60,133 nt of DNA from an uncultured Oscillospiraceae bacterium (GTDB lineage: Bacteria > Bacillota > Clostridia > Oscillospirales > Oscillospiraceae), in NCBI GenBank assembly GCA_944387055.1, contig CALXDL010000066.1, positions 1 through 60,133 on the forward strand, written 5' to 3'. The position numbers were made by a program, and so were the translations under genes. The notes beneath the pieces were generated by a model. The model was not told where the DNA came from and made no database searches. It saw only the letters and a program-made list of their open reading frames with translations. Numbering within the stretch: the stretch's first letter is position 1; each line of letters starts with the position of its first letter. Shown piece by piece: positions 50,937-59,250 of this stretch.

Positions 50937-51850
50937 CTTCTGTTCTCCAGCTTCCGCAGCTGGACCTGGAACTCCTCCGGCAGATCGCACCACAGCTCCA
51001 CCAGCTCCCCGGTCCGGGGATGGAGGAACCGCAGCCCCGCCGCGTGGAGGCACTGGCCCTGCAGGCCGGGCACGGGCTTCTTCGCGCCATACACCGTGTC
51101 CCCCAGGATGGGGTGGCTGATGCTGGCCATGTGGACCCGTATCTGGTGGGTGCGCCCCGTCTCCAGCCGGCACTCCACATAGGTGTAGCCGGGGAAGCGC
51201 TCCAGCACGGACCAGTGGGTCACGGCGTTCCGGCCGTCCGCCACCACCGCCATCTTCTTGCGGTCCACCGGGTGGCGGCCGATGGGGGCGTCCACGGTGC
51301 CGCTGTCCTCTCTCAGCGTCCCCACCACGATGCACCGGTATATCCGGGCCAGGGTGTGGTCCTGGAGCTGGGATGCCAGCTTCTGGTGGGCAAAGTCATT
51401 CTTGGCCGCGATGATGAGACCGGAGGTGTCCCGGTCGATGCGGTGGACGATGCCGGGCCGCAGCTCCCCGCCGATGCCGGAGAGGGAGTCCCCGCAGTGG
51501 TGGAGCAGGGCGTTGACCAGCGTGCCGTCCGGGTGGCCGGGGGCCGGGTGGACCACCAGCCCCTTGGGCTTGTCGACCACGATCACATCGTCATCCTCAT
51601 ACACCACGTCCAGCGGGATGTCCTGGGGCACCACGTCCACCGGCGCCGGGTCCGGGAGGGCCACCTCCACCTGCTCGCCGCCCCGCAGCCTGTAGTTCTT
51701 GGCCAGGGGCCTCCCGCCGCAGGTGACCTGTCCCTCCTCCAGCAGCCGGGCGGCGGCGGAGCGGGTCACGTCCTCCAGGCAGTCCGCCAGCCAGGCGTCC
51801 ACCCGCCGGCCGGCGGCGGCCGCGTCAGCCTCTAGTCTCCGTCTCTCCAC
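50933..51850 (-). CDS. RluA/RluD family 23S rRNA pseudouridine synthase
   Basis: This 305-residue enzyme isomerises uridines to pseudouridine in large-subunit rRNA. An S4-like RNA-binding domain (SAAARLLEEGQVTCGGRPL near 31-49) precedes the catalytic domain with HRIDRDTSGLIIAAKN and the catalytic Asp near 138, and RTHQIRVHMASI near 223-234. ATGs at 51880 and 51871 are in frame, but GTG 51850 has AGGAGG nine bases upstream and gives a typical N-terminus. It overlaps the end of lspA by 26 bases; lspA-rluD is a common firmicute pair. Confidence 0.92.
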   Translation of the reverse strand: MERRRLEADAAAAGRRVDAWLADCLEDVTRSAAARLLEEGQVTCGGRPLAKNYRLRGGEQVEVALPDPAPVDVVPQDIPLDVVYEDDDVIVVDKPKGLVVHPAPGHPDGTLVNALLHHCGDSLSGIGGELRPGIVHRIDRDTSGLIIAAKNDFAHQKLASQLQDHTLARIYRCIVVGTLREDSGTVDAPIGRHPVDRKKMAVVADGRNAVTHWSVLERFPGYTYVECRLETGRTHQIRVHMASISHPILGDTVYGAKKPVPGLQGQCLHAAGLRFLHPRTGELVELWCDLPEEFQVQLRKLENRR

Positions 51851-52322
51851 CGGAAGGCGCCCTCCTGTCATATCGCTCATAGAACCAAAGGTAGTAGATC
51901 ACGCCCAGCACCGCGCCGGACACCACGCAGATGTCCGCCACATTGAATACGGGATACTCCATGAACAAGAGATTGAACATGTCCACCACATATCCCAGGC
52001 GCACCCGGTCGATGATGTTGCCCAGGCCGCCGGAGATGATGAGGCACCCGGCCAGCACGCCCAGGGGATGGCGCACGATCCGCCGCGCCAGGACGAAGAG
52101 CACCGCTAGGACGATGAGGCTCGTCACCGCCACCAGCAGCCACCGCATCCCGGAAAAACTGGACCAGGCCGCGCCGTAGTTGTGGACGGTCCGCAGCTCC
52201 ATCACGCCCGGCAGGAGTGGCATGGCCTCCCCCAGGGGGATATTGGCGCTCACCCAGGCCTTGAGCCACTGGTCCAGGACCAGGCCCGCCGCGCCCAGCG
52301 CCGCGCCGATCAGATAGATCAT
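51825..52322 (-). CDS. lspA: signal peptidase II (lipoprotein signal peptidase)
   Basis: LspA cleaves the signal peptide from prolipoproteins within the membrane. The 165 residues contain four transmembrane segments, VLDQWLKAWV near 15-24, NYGAAWSSF near 48-56, and the two catalytic Asp motifs NIIDRVRLGYVVDM near 108-121 and YPVFNVADICVV near 129-140. The ATG at 52322 has GGAGG about ten bases upstream. The frame continues open into the upstream acyltransferase gene only because that gene is frameshifted; a true fusion is rejected. Confidence 0.95.
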   Translation of the reverse strand: MIYLIGAALGAAGLVLDQWLKAWVSANIPLGEAMPLLPGVMELRTVHNYGAAWSSFSGMRWLLVAVTSLIVLAVLFVLARRIVRHPLGVLAGCLIISGGLGNIIDRVRLGYVVDMFNLLFMEYPVFNVADICVVSGAVLGVIYYLWFYERYDRRAPSGGETETRG

Positions 52323-52342
52323 GTCGAACGATCCTCCTCCAT

Positions 52343-53402
52343 TCAGATCAGATACCGGCTCACCACCGGGATGCGGCGCAGCACCAGCCACGCCAGGAAA
52401 CTGGGGACAAAGGTAGCCGCCGTCAAAGCCGGCACTGCCCACAGAGGACCGTATATCCCTGCGGAAAAGCCTTTCCCCCACAAGAAATTCCAAAAAGACC
52501 AGATGCACCAGATAGACGCAGAAGGACGCCTTGGAGATCGTCTCCGCCCAAAGGCAGCAGCCGCGGTCCCGAAAGCATCTGACACAGAAGCTGAACAGCC
52601 CCGCTGCCTGGAGACACACGCCCGGCGCATATCCTTGGAGAAATCCCAGATACAGTCTCTCCTGTGCCACAGAGAGTCCCCATGTTGCCCCGAACGTGAT
52701 GGCCAGGCCTGCCAGATAGATCAGCAGCGAGACCCGCACGGACAGCGGCCGACGGGACAGCGCGTCTCCCAGCAGCGTGTAGCCAACGGCGCCCCAAGTC
52801 AGATCGATGGCGTATTGAGCCGGGATGCCGCCCACCAGCGAAAAGGGTGGGAATGCACGAGCCGTGGGCAGCAGACTGCCCAGCACGAACCATATCGCCA
52901 GAGCATAACGCAGCAGCTTCTGATCCGCCCGTGCCGCGAACAGGCGCGTGAGCGGCAGCAGCGCGTACACCAGCAGCATGATATGGAGATAATAGAGGTG
53001 GCTCTTATGCCGGAACAAAAGGAGGTCCTCCACCGCCTGCACGATCGTCGACAGCTCCAGCATACCGGTCCGATGCCAGTCCAACAGCAGCGTCCATCCT
53101 GCGTAGGCCGCCGCCCAAAAAAACAGGGCGCAGAAGATCCGCGGGATATAGTGTCTCCAGACCTTCCGGACGGTCACATCCTTTTCCGCAGGCAGCAGCA
53201 ATGCGCCGCTGCATAGCAAGAACACCGGCACCGCACAGCGCAGCACGCTGCTCCAGAACAAGTTCACCGACCAAGCGGCAGACCCCACCGGCCAGGAGAA
53301 GCCGCCGTTGGCGGAGGCATGGATCAGCAGCGTGCCGAAGATCGCGAAAGTCTTGGCCACGTCTACCGGTACGTTCCTGCCGATCGATCCATAAGCGTGC
53401 AT
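52343..53402 (-). pseudogene. acyltransferase family membrane protein, broken by a frameshift
   Basis: The product resembles acyltransferase_3 (OatA/WecH-like) proteins with about ten helices. The N-terminal DVAKTFAIFGTLLIHA near 14-29 carries the usual His, and ISKASFCVYLVHLVFLEFL marks the start of the last helices. At five G (plus strand CCCCC 52475-52479) the frame changes by one base. The natural C-terminus GKGFSAGIYGPLW...RRIPVVSRYLI is in the next frame and stops at 52343, 20 bases before lspA. Four G would restore one frame. This may be a true pseudogene, slippage-regulated, or an assembly error. Start ATG 53402 with GGAGGGGGG upstream. Confidence 0.78.
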
Positions 53403-53499
53403 CGCATCGCCCCCCTCCAGCCGCGCCAGGGCATCTCGCATCCTAGTTTACATGCTTTCCCCGTGAAAAGCAACCCGGGAACGCGGGCCGGAGCAGCGA

Positions 53500-53533
53500 A
53501 GAGGACCCGGGAGCAGATGCTCCCGGGCCCTCT
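53500..53533 (-). terminator. hairpin after ileS
   Basis: A 16-bp stem with one mismatch (53500-53515 with 53518-53533) follows the ileS stop by 41 bases on the minus strand. The downstream T content is low, so termination efficiency is uncertain. Confidence 0.6.
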
Positions 53534-53573
53534 TTCGAAAGGCCGCAGGCAAAGGGCTGCCGCCGAAGCAGGA

Positions 53574-56387
53574 TCAGAACTGCGGCAGCTTGCGGACCAC
53601 CGCCGCGCAGCGGGCGCACAGGGTGGGATGGTCCGGGTCCGCGCCGACGGAGGGCGCGTGCATCCAGCAGCGCTCGCACTTGGCGCCCGTGGCCTCCACC
53701 ACGGCCACGGTCAGGCCGGGGAACTTGGTGCCGCGGCCGGTGACGGCGCCCTCGGTGGTGCCGCCGCTGACGATGCGGCAGTCGGAGACGATGAACAGCT
53801 CCGCCAGGTCCAGGCCCATGGTCTGCATGAGGACCTTGGCGGTGTCGTCGTCGCCGGCGCACAGCTCCACATGGGCCTCCAGGGCCTTGCCGATCTTCTT
53901 CTGGGCCCGGGCGGCCTCCAGCACGGCGTTCACGTCATCGCGCAGGTCCTCCACCACGGCCCACTTGGCCATGGCGGTCTCGTCCAGGGCATAGTCGGTG
54001 AAGGGGGCGTTCATGTCGTTGAAGAGGACGTTGCGCCCGTCGTCTTCGGACCGGTGGGGCATGACCTGCCAGATCTCATCGCACGTGAAGCACAGGATGG
54101 GGGCCATGATCTTCGTCATGGTGTCCAGGATCAGGAACAGGGCGGTCTGCGCGCTGCGGCGCTTGGCGCCGTCCGCTTCCTCGCAGTAGAGGCGGTCCTT
54201 GATGATGTCCAGATAGAAGTTGGACATATCCACCACGCAGAAGTCGTTCACCGCATGGGTGATCACCAGGAACTCATAGTCCTGATAGGCCTGAGCGCAT
54301 TTCTCGATCAGTCCGTTGAGCCGGGTGACGGCCCAGCGGTCCAGCTCCTCCATCTCGCTGGCGGGGGTCAGATGGTCGGGGTCGAACCCGTCCAGGTTGC
54401 CCAGGCAGTAGCGGGCGGTGTTGCGGAACTTCAAATAGTTCTGGGAGAGCTGCTTGAAGATCTCGTGAGAGCAGCGCACGTCCGCGTGGTAATCTGCGCT
54501 GGCGGCCCACAGGCGCAGCAGGTCCGCACCGTATTGGTCGATGATCTCCGCGGGGTCCATGCCGTTGCCCAGGGACTTGTGCATGGCACGGCCCTCACCG
54601 TCCACGGTCCAGCCGTGGGTGACGCACTCCTTGAAGGGCGCGCCCTGTCCGAAAGCGCCCACAGCGGTGAGCAGGCTGGACTGGAACCAGCCGCGGTACT
54701 GGTCCAGGCCCTCCAGATACATGGTGGCAGGCCAGAAGCCCTGGTCCCGCTTCATGGATGCGAAGTGGGTGGAGCCGGAGTCGAACCAGCCGTCCAGGGT
54801 GTCCTCCTCCTTGGTGAAGCCAGACTTGGCGCCGCAGTGCGGGCAGGCGAAGCCCTCCGGCAGGAACTCCTCGGCCTCCTTGGCGAACCAGGCGTTGGAG
54901 CCCTCTTTCTCGAACAGGGCGGCGATGGCGGCGATGGTCTCGTCCGTGACGATGGGCTTGCCGCAGTCCTTGCAATAGACTACGGGGATGGGCAGGCCCC
55001 ACTTGCGCTGGCGGGAGATGCACCAGTCCGTGCGCTCCCGGATCATGGCCTTCATGCGCTCCTTGCCCCAGGCCGGGACCCAGCGCACGTCCTCACAGGC
55101 GGCGCAGGCCTCATCCTTGAAGGACTCCACCGAGCAGAACCACTGGGGCGTGGCCCGGAAGATGATGGGCCCTTTGCAGCGCCAGCAGTGGGGATAGCTG
55201 TGGACGATGTCTTCCTGGGCAAAGAGCATGCCGCTCTCCTTCATGTCCGCCAGGATGACGGGATTGGATGCGTCGGTGGTCATGCCGGCGTACTTCCCGG
55301 CGTAGTCGGTGTGGCGGCCCTGGTCGTCTACGGGCACCACCATCTCCATGCCGTAGCGCTTGCAGGTCTCATAGTCGTCTGCGCCGAAGCCGGGGGCCGT
55401 GTGGACGCAGCCGGTACCGGAGTCCATGGTGACATAGTCCGCCAGCAGCAGGCGGGAGGTCTTGGGCAAGAAGGGGTGATCGGCCAGCATGTTCTCGAAG
55501 AACACGCCGGGATGGGTCTCCACGATCTCATAGGTGTCGAAGCCGCCGAGCCCCATGACCTTCTCCACCAGCGCCTCGGCCATGATATAGACCTCGCCGT
55601 TGGCAGCTTTCACCAGAGCGTAGGACTCCTCGGGATGCAGGGCGATGGCAAGGTTGCCCGGCAGGGTCCAGATGGTGGTGGTCCAGATCACGAAGAAGAG
55701 CTTGCTCTTGTCGAAGCCGGAGAGCTTGCCCAGGTCGTCGTGCATGGGGAACTTCACATATACCGTGGTGCAGGGATCGTCCTGGTATTCGATCTCCGCC
55801 TCCGCCAGGGCGGTCTCGTCGTGGGGGCACCAGTACACGGGCTTGAAGCCCTTGTAGATATACCCCTTCTTATACATCTCGCCGAACACTTTGACTTCCT
55901 CGGCCTCGAAGCTGGGGTTCATGGTCAGGTAGGGGTGCTCCCAGTCGCCGATGACGCCCATGCGCTTGAACGCGTCCATCTGCACGCCCACATAATGCTG
56001 GGCGAAATCATGGCAGGCAGAGCGGAACTCCGGTATGCTCATGGCCTTGTGGTCGAGCTTGTTCTGCTTGATGATGGCAGACTCGATGGGCATGCCGTGA
56101 TTGTCCCAGCCGGGGACATAGGGGGTATAGTAGCCCCGCATGGCGTAGGAGCGGGTGATGATGTCCTTGATGGCCTTGTTCATGGCGGTGCCCATGTGGA
56201 TGCCGCCGTTGGAGAACGGCGGGCCGTCATGGAGGCTGAAGAGGGGCTTGCCCTCATTCTTCTTGAGCAGCTCGTTGTAGACGTCGGTCTCCTCCCAGCG
56301 GCGGAGCATCTCCGGCTCCCGCTTGGGCAGGCCCGCCCGCATGGGGAACGAGGTCTTGGGCAGATTGATGGTCTTGTTGTAGTCCAT
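53574..56387 (-). CDS. ileS: isoleucyl-tRNA synthetase
   Basis: IleRS charges tRNA-Ile and edits misactivated valine. The 937 residues show the signature region LHDGPPFSNGGIHMGTAMNK near 52-71, where HMGT stands for HIGH, and GRAMHKSLGNGMDP for KMSKS near 600. Both variants are, to my knowledge, usual in clostridial IleRS. The editing (CP1) domain lies between them, and a C-terminal zinc knuckle CERCWMHAP...CARC is near 905-930. Length is standard. AGGAGG precedes the ATG at 56387. It is the second gene of an operon headed by a T-box and a small zinc-ribbon gene. Confidence 0.96.
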   Translation of the reverse strand: MDYNKTINLPKTSFPMRAGLPKREPEMLRRWEETDVYNELLKKNEGKPLFSLHDGPPFSNGGIHMGTAMNKAIKDIITRSYAMRGYYTPYVPGWDNHGMPIESAIIKQNKLDHKAMSIPEFRSACHDFAQHYVGVQMDAFKRMGVIGDWEHPYLTMNPSFEAEEVKVFGEMYKKGYIYKGFKPVYWCPHDETALAEAEIEYQDDPCTTVYVKFPMHDDLGKLSGFDKSKLFFVIWTTTIWTLPGNLAIALHPEESYALVKAANGEVYIMAEALVEKVMGLGGFDTYEIVETHPGVFFENMLADHPFLPKTSRLLLADYVTMDSGTGCVHTAPGFGADDYETCKRYGMEMVVPVDDQGRHTDYAGKYAGMTTDASNPVILADMKESGMLFAQEDIVHSYPHCWRCKGPIIFRATPQWFCSVESFKDEACAACEDVRWVPAWGKERMKAMIRERTDWCISRQRKWGLPIPVVYCKDCGKPIVTDETIAAIAALFEKEGSNAWFAKEAEEFLPEGFACPHCGAKSGFTKEEDTLDGWFDSGSTHFASMKRDQGFWPATMYLEGLDQYRGWFQSSLLTAVGAFGQGAPFKECVTHGWTVDGEGRAMHKSLGNGMDPAEIIDQYGADLLRLWAASADYHADVRCSHEIFKQLSQNYLKFRNTARYCLGNLDGFDPDHLTPASEMEELDRWAVTRLNGLIEKCAQAYQDYEFLVITHAVNDFCVVDMSNFYLDIIKDRLYCEEADGAKRRSAQTALFLILDTMTKIMAPILCFTCDEIWQVMPHRSEDDGRNVLFNDMNAPFTDYALDETAMAKWAVVEDLRDDVNAVLEAARAQKKIGKALEAHVELCAGDDDTAKVLMQTMGLDLAELFIVSDCRIVSGGTTEGAVTGRGTKFPGLTVAVVEATGAKCERCWMHAPSVGADPDHPTLCARCAAVVRKLPQF

Positions 56388-56397
56388 ATGCTTCCTC

Positions 56398-56658
56398 CTA
56401 TTTCCTATCTTTTTCAGAGCGTTCGATCAAGTTGCACGGAAACGCGATAAGGCCGCATCCCCGGCAGAGCATGGCGTGAGGAAATTCCGGGAACGGATCT
56501 CGGGTAAATACGCTGGTGGTGTCATCCCCAATGGGGCCGATCTCCACTTTGTCTGTGGGGCCCCGGAAAAACCGGAGTCCCTGCTGGGTCCAGAAGGGGT
56601 AGCCCCGGGTGTGGAGAGACCCTTCATCCATTCCTCTTCCGCAGTTCGGGCATTTCAT
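56398..56658 (-). CDS. small zinc-ribbon protein upstream of ileS (PF20097-like)
   Basis: This 86-residue protein opens with MKCPNCGRGMDEG and closes with MLCRGCGLIAFPC, two CxxC knuckles that likely bind zinc. Between them is a beta-rich stretch (LHTRGYPFWTQQGLRFF, DKVEIGPIGDD). It resembles the PF20097-type family of small Firmicute proteins with no known function; that assignment is from memory. The ATG at 56658 lies just past the T-box terminator and has only a weak GGGG-type ribosome site. It ends 10 bases before ileS, so both are governed by the T-box. Confidence 0.72.
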   Translation of the reverse strand: MKCPNCGRGMDEGSLHTRGYPFWTQQGLRFFRGPTDKVEIGPIGDDTTSVFTRDPFPEFPHAMLCRGCGLIAFPCNLIERSEKDRK

Positions 56659-56680
56659 CAAGCAGCATACCCCTTCGAAC

Positions 56681-56965
56681 AAAAAAGCGCTTTGCCTCTT
56701 CCTCAAGAGACAAAGCGCTTTTAAACACTCTGCGGTACCACTCTCGTTGCCGCGCCCTCGCGGGACACGGCCCCTCGCTGCCTGCCAACACAGGCCGACG
56801 GAATAACGCCCGTCACACGTCCTTACCTACTCGCGTCGTCTTTCAGCAGGAGGCTCCAAGGTGATCTTCGCCGCCGGCCCTGACCGCCTCGCACCCAAGC
56901 GGCGGCTCTCTTTGCAGGGTCCCGGCCGGTTACTCGTCCTCATCCACGCCGGATATTCGATTTAC
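56681..56965 (-). promoter_or_regulatory. T-box riboswitch, Ile specifier AUC
   Basis: The T-box AGTGGTACCGCA is at 56731-56742. The specifier loop reads GAAG-ATC-A with ATC at complement 56863-56865 (Ile), preceded by an AGTA motif on the 5' side and a GGTGCGAGG distal loop. The terminator pairs 56711-56721 with 56684-56694 and ends in a U run (56681-56686). It senses uncharged tRNA-Ile and allows read-through into the zinc-ribbon gene and ileS when isoleucine is short. Confidence 0.95.
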
Positions 56966-56971
56966 TGCTCT

Positions 56972-56999
56972 ATCGTATCACGTTTTTCCCGTTTGTCAA
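56972..56999 (-). promoter_or_regulatory. promoter of the T-box/ileS operon
   Basis: On the minus strand TTGACA (56994-56999) and TACGAT (56972-56977) are 16 bases apart. The -35 box overlaps the stop codon of the preceding exported-protein gene (56996-56998). Confidence 0.75.
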
Positions 57000-58267
57000 C
57001 TGCTTTTTTCCGGCATGCCCGCGGCGATCTCCCGGGCCAGGCTCCCACCGGTCCAATGCCCGTCCTGATAGTCCCGGGAGGTGCGGCTGGCCTGGCAGTA
57101 GAGCGCCAGCAGCTCATAACAGTAGCCCGGCGGACTGCCGCCCTGGGTGCGCAGGAGCTGGTAGGTCCCCGGCAGGCTGGAGAAGCGGCAGCGCCCCTGC
57201 GGGTCCATGGTCCAGGTGAGCTGCGTGCCGTCCGCCAGCGCCAGGACCGCGCTGTAGGCCGCCTGCTCATCCAGGGCCTCATCCGCCGGCACCAGGACGG
57301 GCCCCTGCAGGAGGTGCAGCAGCTGGGTGCAGGCATCCCCGCTCCCGTCCATCATCCAGCCGTCCGGTCCGGTGATGGACGCCCAGACCGCCTGCTCCCC
57401 GGCATCCGGCAGCGCCAGGGAGACGGTCTGCGCCTCTTCCTCCCAGGAGACGCCGGTCTCCAGCTGCAGGGCATCCCCGGTGAAGGTGAGGGCGCACAGC
57501 GTCTCCCCCTGGTCCGTCCCCGACGGGGCGAAGATCAGCCGGAGCGCCCCGGACTCGTCCCGCTCCAGGCCCCGCGTCTGGCCGCCGGAGCCCAGCTCCG
57601 CGCGATAGATGTGTCCATCGCGCTCGAAATAGAACGAGAACGCAGAGCGGAACTGGTCGAAATGGAACGCCAGCTCCTCGTCCCCGTCCCCGTCCATGTC
57701 GAGGGACACCGGATCCGTCCCGGCCCGCAGGACCTGGAGCGCTCCCCCCTCGTCGAACCAATAATACCAATAGTCATAGGCCTCCAGATGGTAGCCGTCC
57801 GTGCGCAGGAGGAAGCCGTCCCGGCCCATCACGTCCTCATAGGCGGTCAGAGTGGCCCCATCGGCGTAGTTGGGCCCCAGGTCCCCGCCGCGGAACAGAT
57901 GGACGAAGCAGATCCACCCCTCCCCAGGGCGCGAAAAAGCGCCATCGATCAGCCCCTGCGCAGTGGCATAGAGCCGAACGATGGTGCCGTCTGACAACGT
58001 GGTCTCGGCCAGGGTCGCCGCCATATCCTCCTCGTCCACGGCCTGATAGGCGCCCCACTCGCTCCCCCAGTTCTCCTCGGCCGAAGGATCCGTGTCCCAT
58101 GGCTCCAGGTCCCGCAGGGGGATGATCTGGACCCGCGGTGCATCTGTCTCCGGCTCTGTATGAGGGACCGGCTCACCGGTCCCCGCGGACACCGCGGTCC
58201 AGCCGATGACGGCGGCCGTGATCAGGGCCATACACAAGATCGCGCCCCAGCGCGTTCGGGTCAACAT
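56996..58267 (-). CDS. hypothetical exported protein
   Basis: This 423-residue protein has an N-terminal hydrophobic segment (about 8-28) following MLTRTRW, which is a signal anchor or signal peptide without a lipobox Cys. The rest is an acidic, aromatic-rich extracellular domain with a DMDGDGDEELAFHFDQF stretch near 188-204 that resembles an FG-GAP/calcium-binding-like Asp-rich loop found in many clostridial exported proteins. I recognise no family. It follows two small genes of the amidase group on the same strand. Confidence 0.6.
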   Translation of the reverse strand: MLTRTRWGAILCMALITAAVIGWTAVSAGTGEPVPHTEPETDAPRVQIIPLRDLEPWDTDPSAEENWGSEWGAYQAVDEEDMAATLAETTLSDGTIVRLYATAQGLIDGAFSRPGEGWICFVHLFRGGDLGPNYADGATLTAYEDVMGRDGFLLRTDGYHLEAYDYWYYWFDEGGALQVLRAGTDPVSLDMDGDGDEELAFHFDQFRSAFSFYFERDGHIYRAELGSGGQTRGLERDESGALRLIFAPSGTDQGETLCALTFTGDALQLETGVSWEEEAQTVSLALPDAGEQAVWASITGPDGWMMDGSGDACTQLLHLLQGPVLVPADEALDEQAAYSAVLALADGTQLTWTMDPQGRCRFSSLPGTYQLLRTQGGSPPGYCYELLALYCQASRTSRDYQDGHWTGGSLAREIAAGMPEKSS

Positions 58268-58324
58268 GTCCAGTGCCTCCTTCGTCCCGCCTGGGATCCG
58301 GAGCGGACCGCGCCTGCCGTCCGC

Positions 58325-58492
58325 TCACTGATAGCGGTACTGTTTGCCGGTATACTGATCGACGCAGCTCAAGAACAGCTCGTGGTCCCGGAACTCCATC
58401 AGCTGATATCCATCCTCCGCATGGAAGGACACGATCCGCTGCTGGGTGTCCACCCAGATCCTCCACAGGCCCTTCTTCCCTTCCTGCTCCAT
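58325..58492 (-). CDS. small hypothetical protein
   Basis: This 55-residue protein (MEQEGKKGLWRIWVDTQQRI ... DQYTGKQYRYQ) is beta-rich with no known family. The ATG at 58492 follows GGAGG by nine bases. An in-frame ATG at 58519 also exists but lacks a good ribosome site. It lies between the amidase and the exported hypothetical protein on the same strand. Confidence 0.55.
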   Translation of the reverse strand: MEQEGKKGLWRIWVDTQQRIVSFHAEDGYQLMEFRDHELFLSCVDQYTGKQYRYQ

Positions 58493-58590
58493 CGAGATCT
58501 GCCTCCCTCTCCATGCCATCGATCCGCATGAGCTTTTATCTTAGAGACGATCGGCCGAGTGGTTTTGTTTCACCTTTCAAGGAAAATTTT

Positions 58591-59250
58591 TCATCCATCC
58601 GCCTGGTCCTGGGCCTCCATCTCCGCTGCCACGTCCGCTCGGAAGGCCTCCCACGCCTCGGGATGTTCCACGTAGTAGAGCGGACATTCCTTGCCCGTCA
58701 CATCATAATGGCGGATCACATCCGTCGCCGGATCCAGCCGGAAGGTCCGGCACAGCCAGGCCGTCAGTTCCACGCAGCGCGCATAGGAGACGTCGGAGAA
58801 CTGCCCCTGCGCGTCCGGGTGGCATACCTCCACGGACACAGTGTCTCCATTGCGGCCGTTGGAGGCATATGCCACCTCCGTCAGCGGCACGCACTGGAGC
58901 ACCTCGCCCTCCAGCCCCACGATGAAGTGGCTGCTGGCGTAGACGCCGTCCGTCCCGGCGGCGAGGGAGTCGAAGTAGTTCCGGTTGGCCTGCGCGCTGG
59001 TGCCGGGATTGCCCACGTAGTGGATCACCACGCCCTCGATGTCCTCCAGCGGCGTGCCGGGACGGGACCACGCATTGGGGGTGAGGAAGGCCTCCTCCAC
59101 ATACTCCGGCACCGCCACGCCCTCGCCGGGCAGTCCGGCGGTGGCGGCGCGGAGCCAGATGGCTCCGCCCGCCGCCAGGAACGTCCCCGCGAGGAGCAGC
59201 GCGGCACCGCGGGGGCTCAAGCGCCGTCTCCGCCTCGCCTTCCTCTCCAT
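58591..59250 (-). CDS. N-acetylmuramoyl-L-alanine amidase (amidase_2/PGRP)
   Basis: This 219-residue exported peptidoglycan amidase has a basic N-terminus, a hydrophobic anchor (about 15-36), and an amidase_2 domain. Zinc ligands are visible as His in GVVIHYVGNPGTSA near 72-85, His in VIRHYDVTGKECP near 178-190, and the Cys there; SSHFIVGLEGEVLQCVPL near 107-124 is a family block. It would cleave the MurNAc-L-Ala bond. The ATG at 59250 overlaps the stop of the upstream gene (TGATG), so it is translationally coupled to it. A GTG at 59268 is also in frame. Confidence 0.85.
   Translation of the reverse strand: MERKARRRRRLSPRGAALLLAGTFLAAGGAIWLRAATAGLPGEGVAVPEYVEEAFLTPNAWSRPGTPLEDIEGVVIHYVGNPGTSAQANRNYFDSLAAGTDGVYASSHFIVGLEGEVLQCVPLTEVAYASNGRNGDTVSVEVCHPDAQGQFSDVSYARCVELTAWLCRTFRLDPATDVIRHYDVTGKECPLYYVEHPEAWEAFRADVAAEMEAQDQADG

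Noticed and set aside
51825-53402. Acyltransferase-LspA fusion protein
   Set aside because: The join passes through a stretch with no similarity to either family, while the natural acyltransferase C-terminus is in the next frame; lspA has its own start and ribosome site.
53574-56387. Altered HIGH and KMSKS motifs in IleRS as a sign of inactivity
   Set aside because: HMGT and HKSLGN variants are, to my knowledge, ordinary in clostridial IleRS, and the T-box marks it as the working enzyme.
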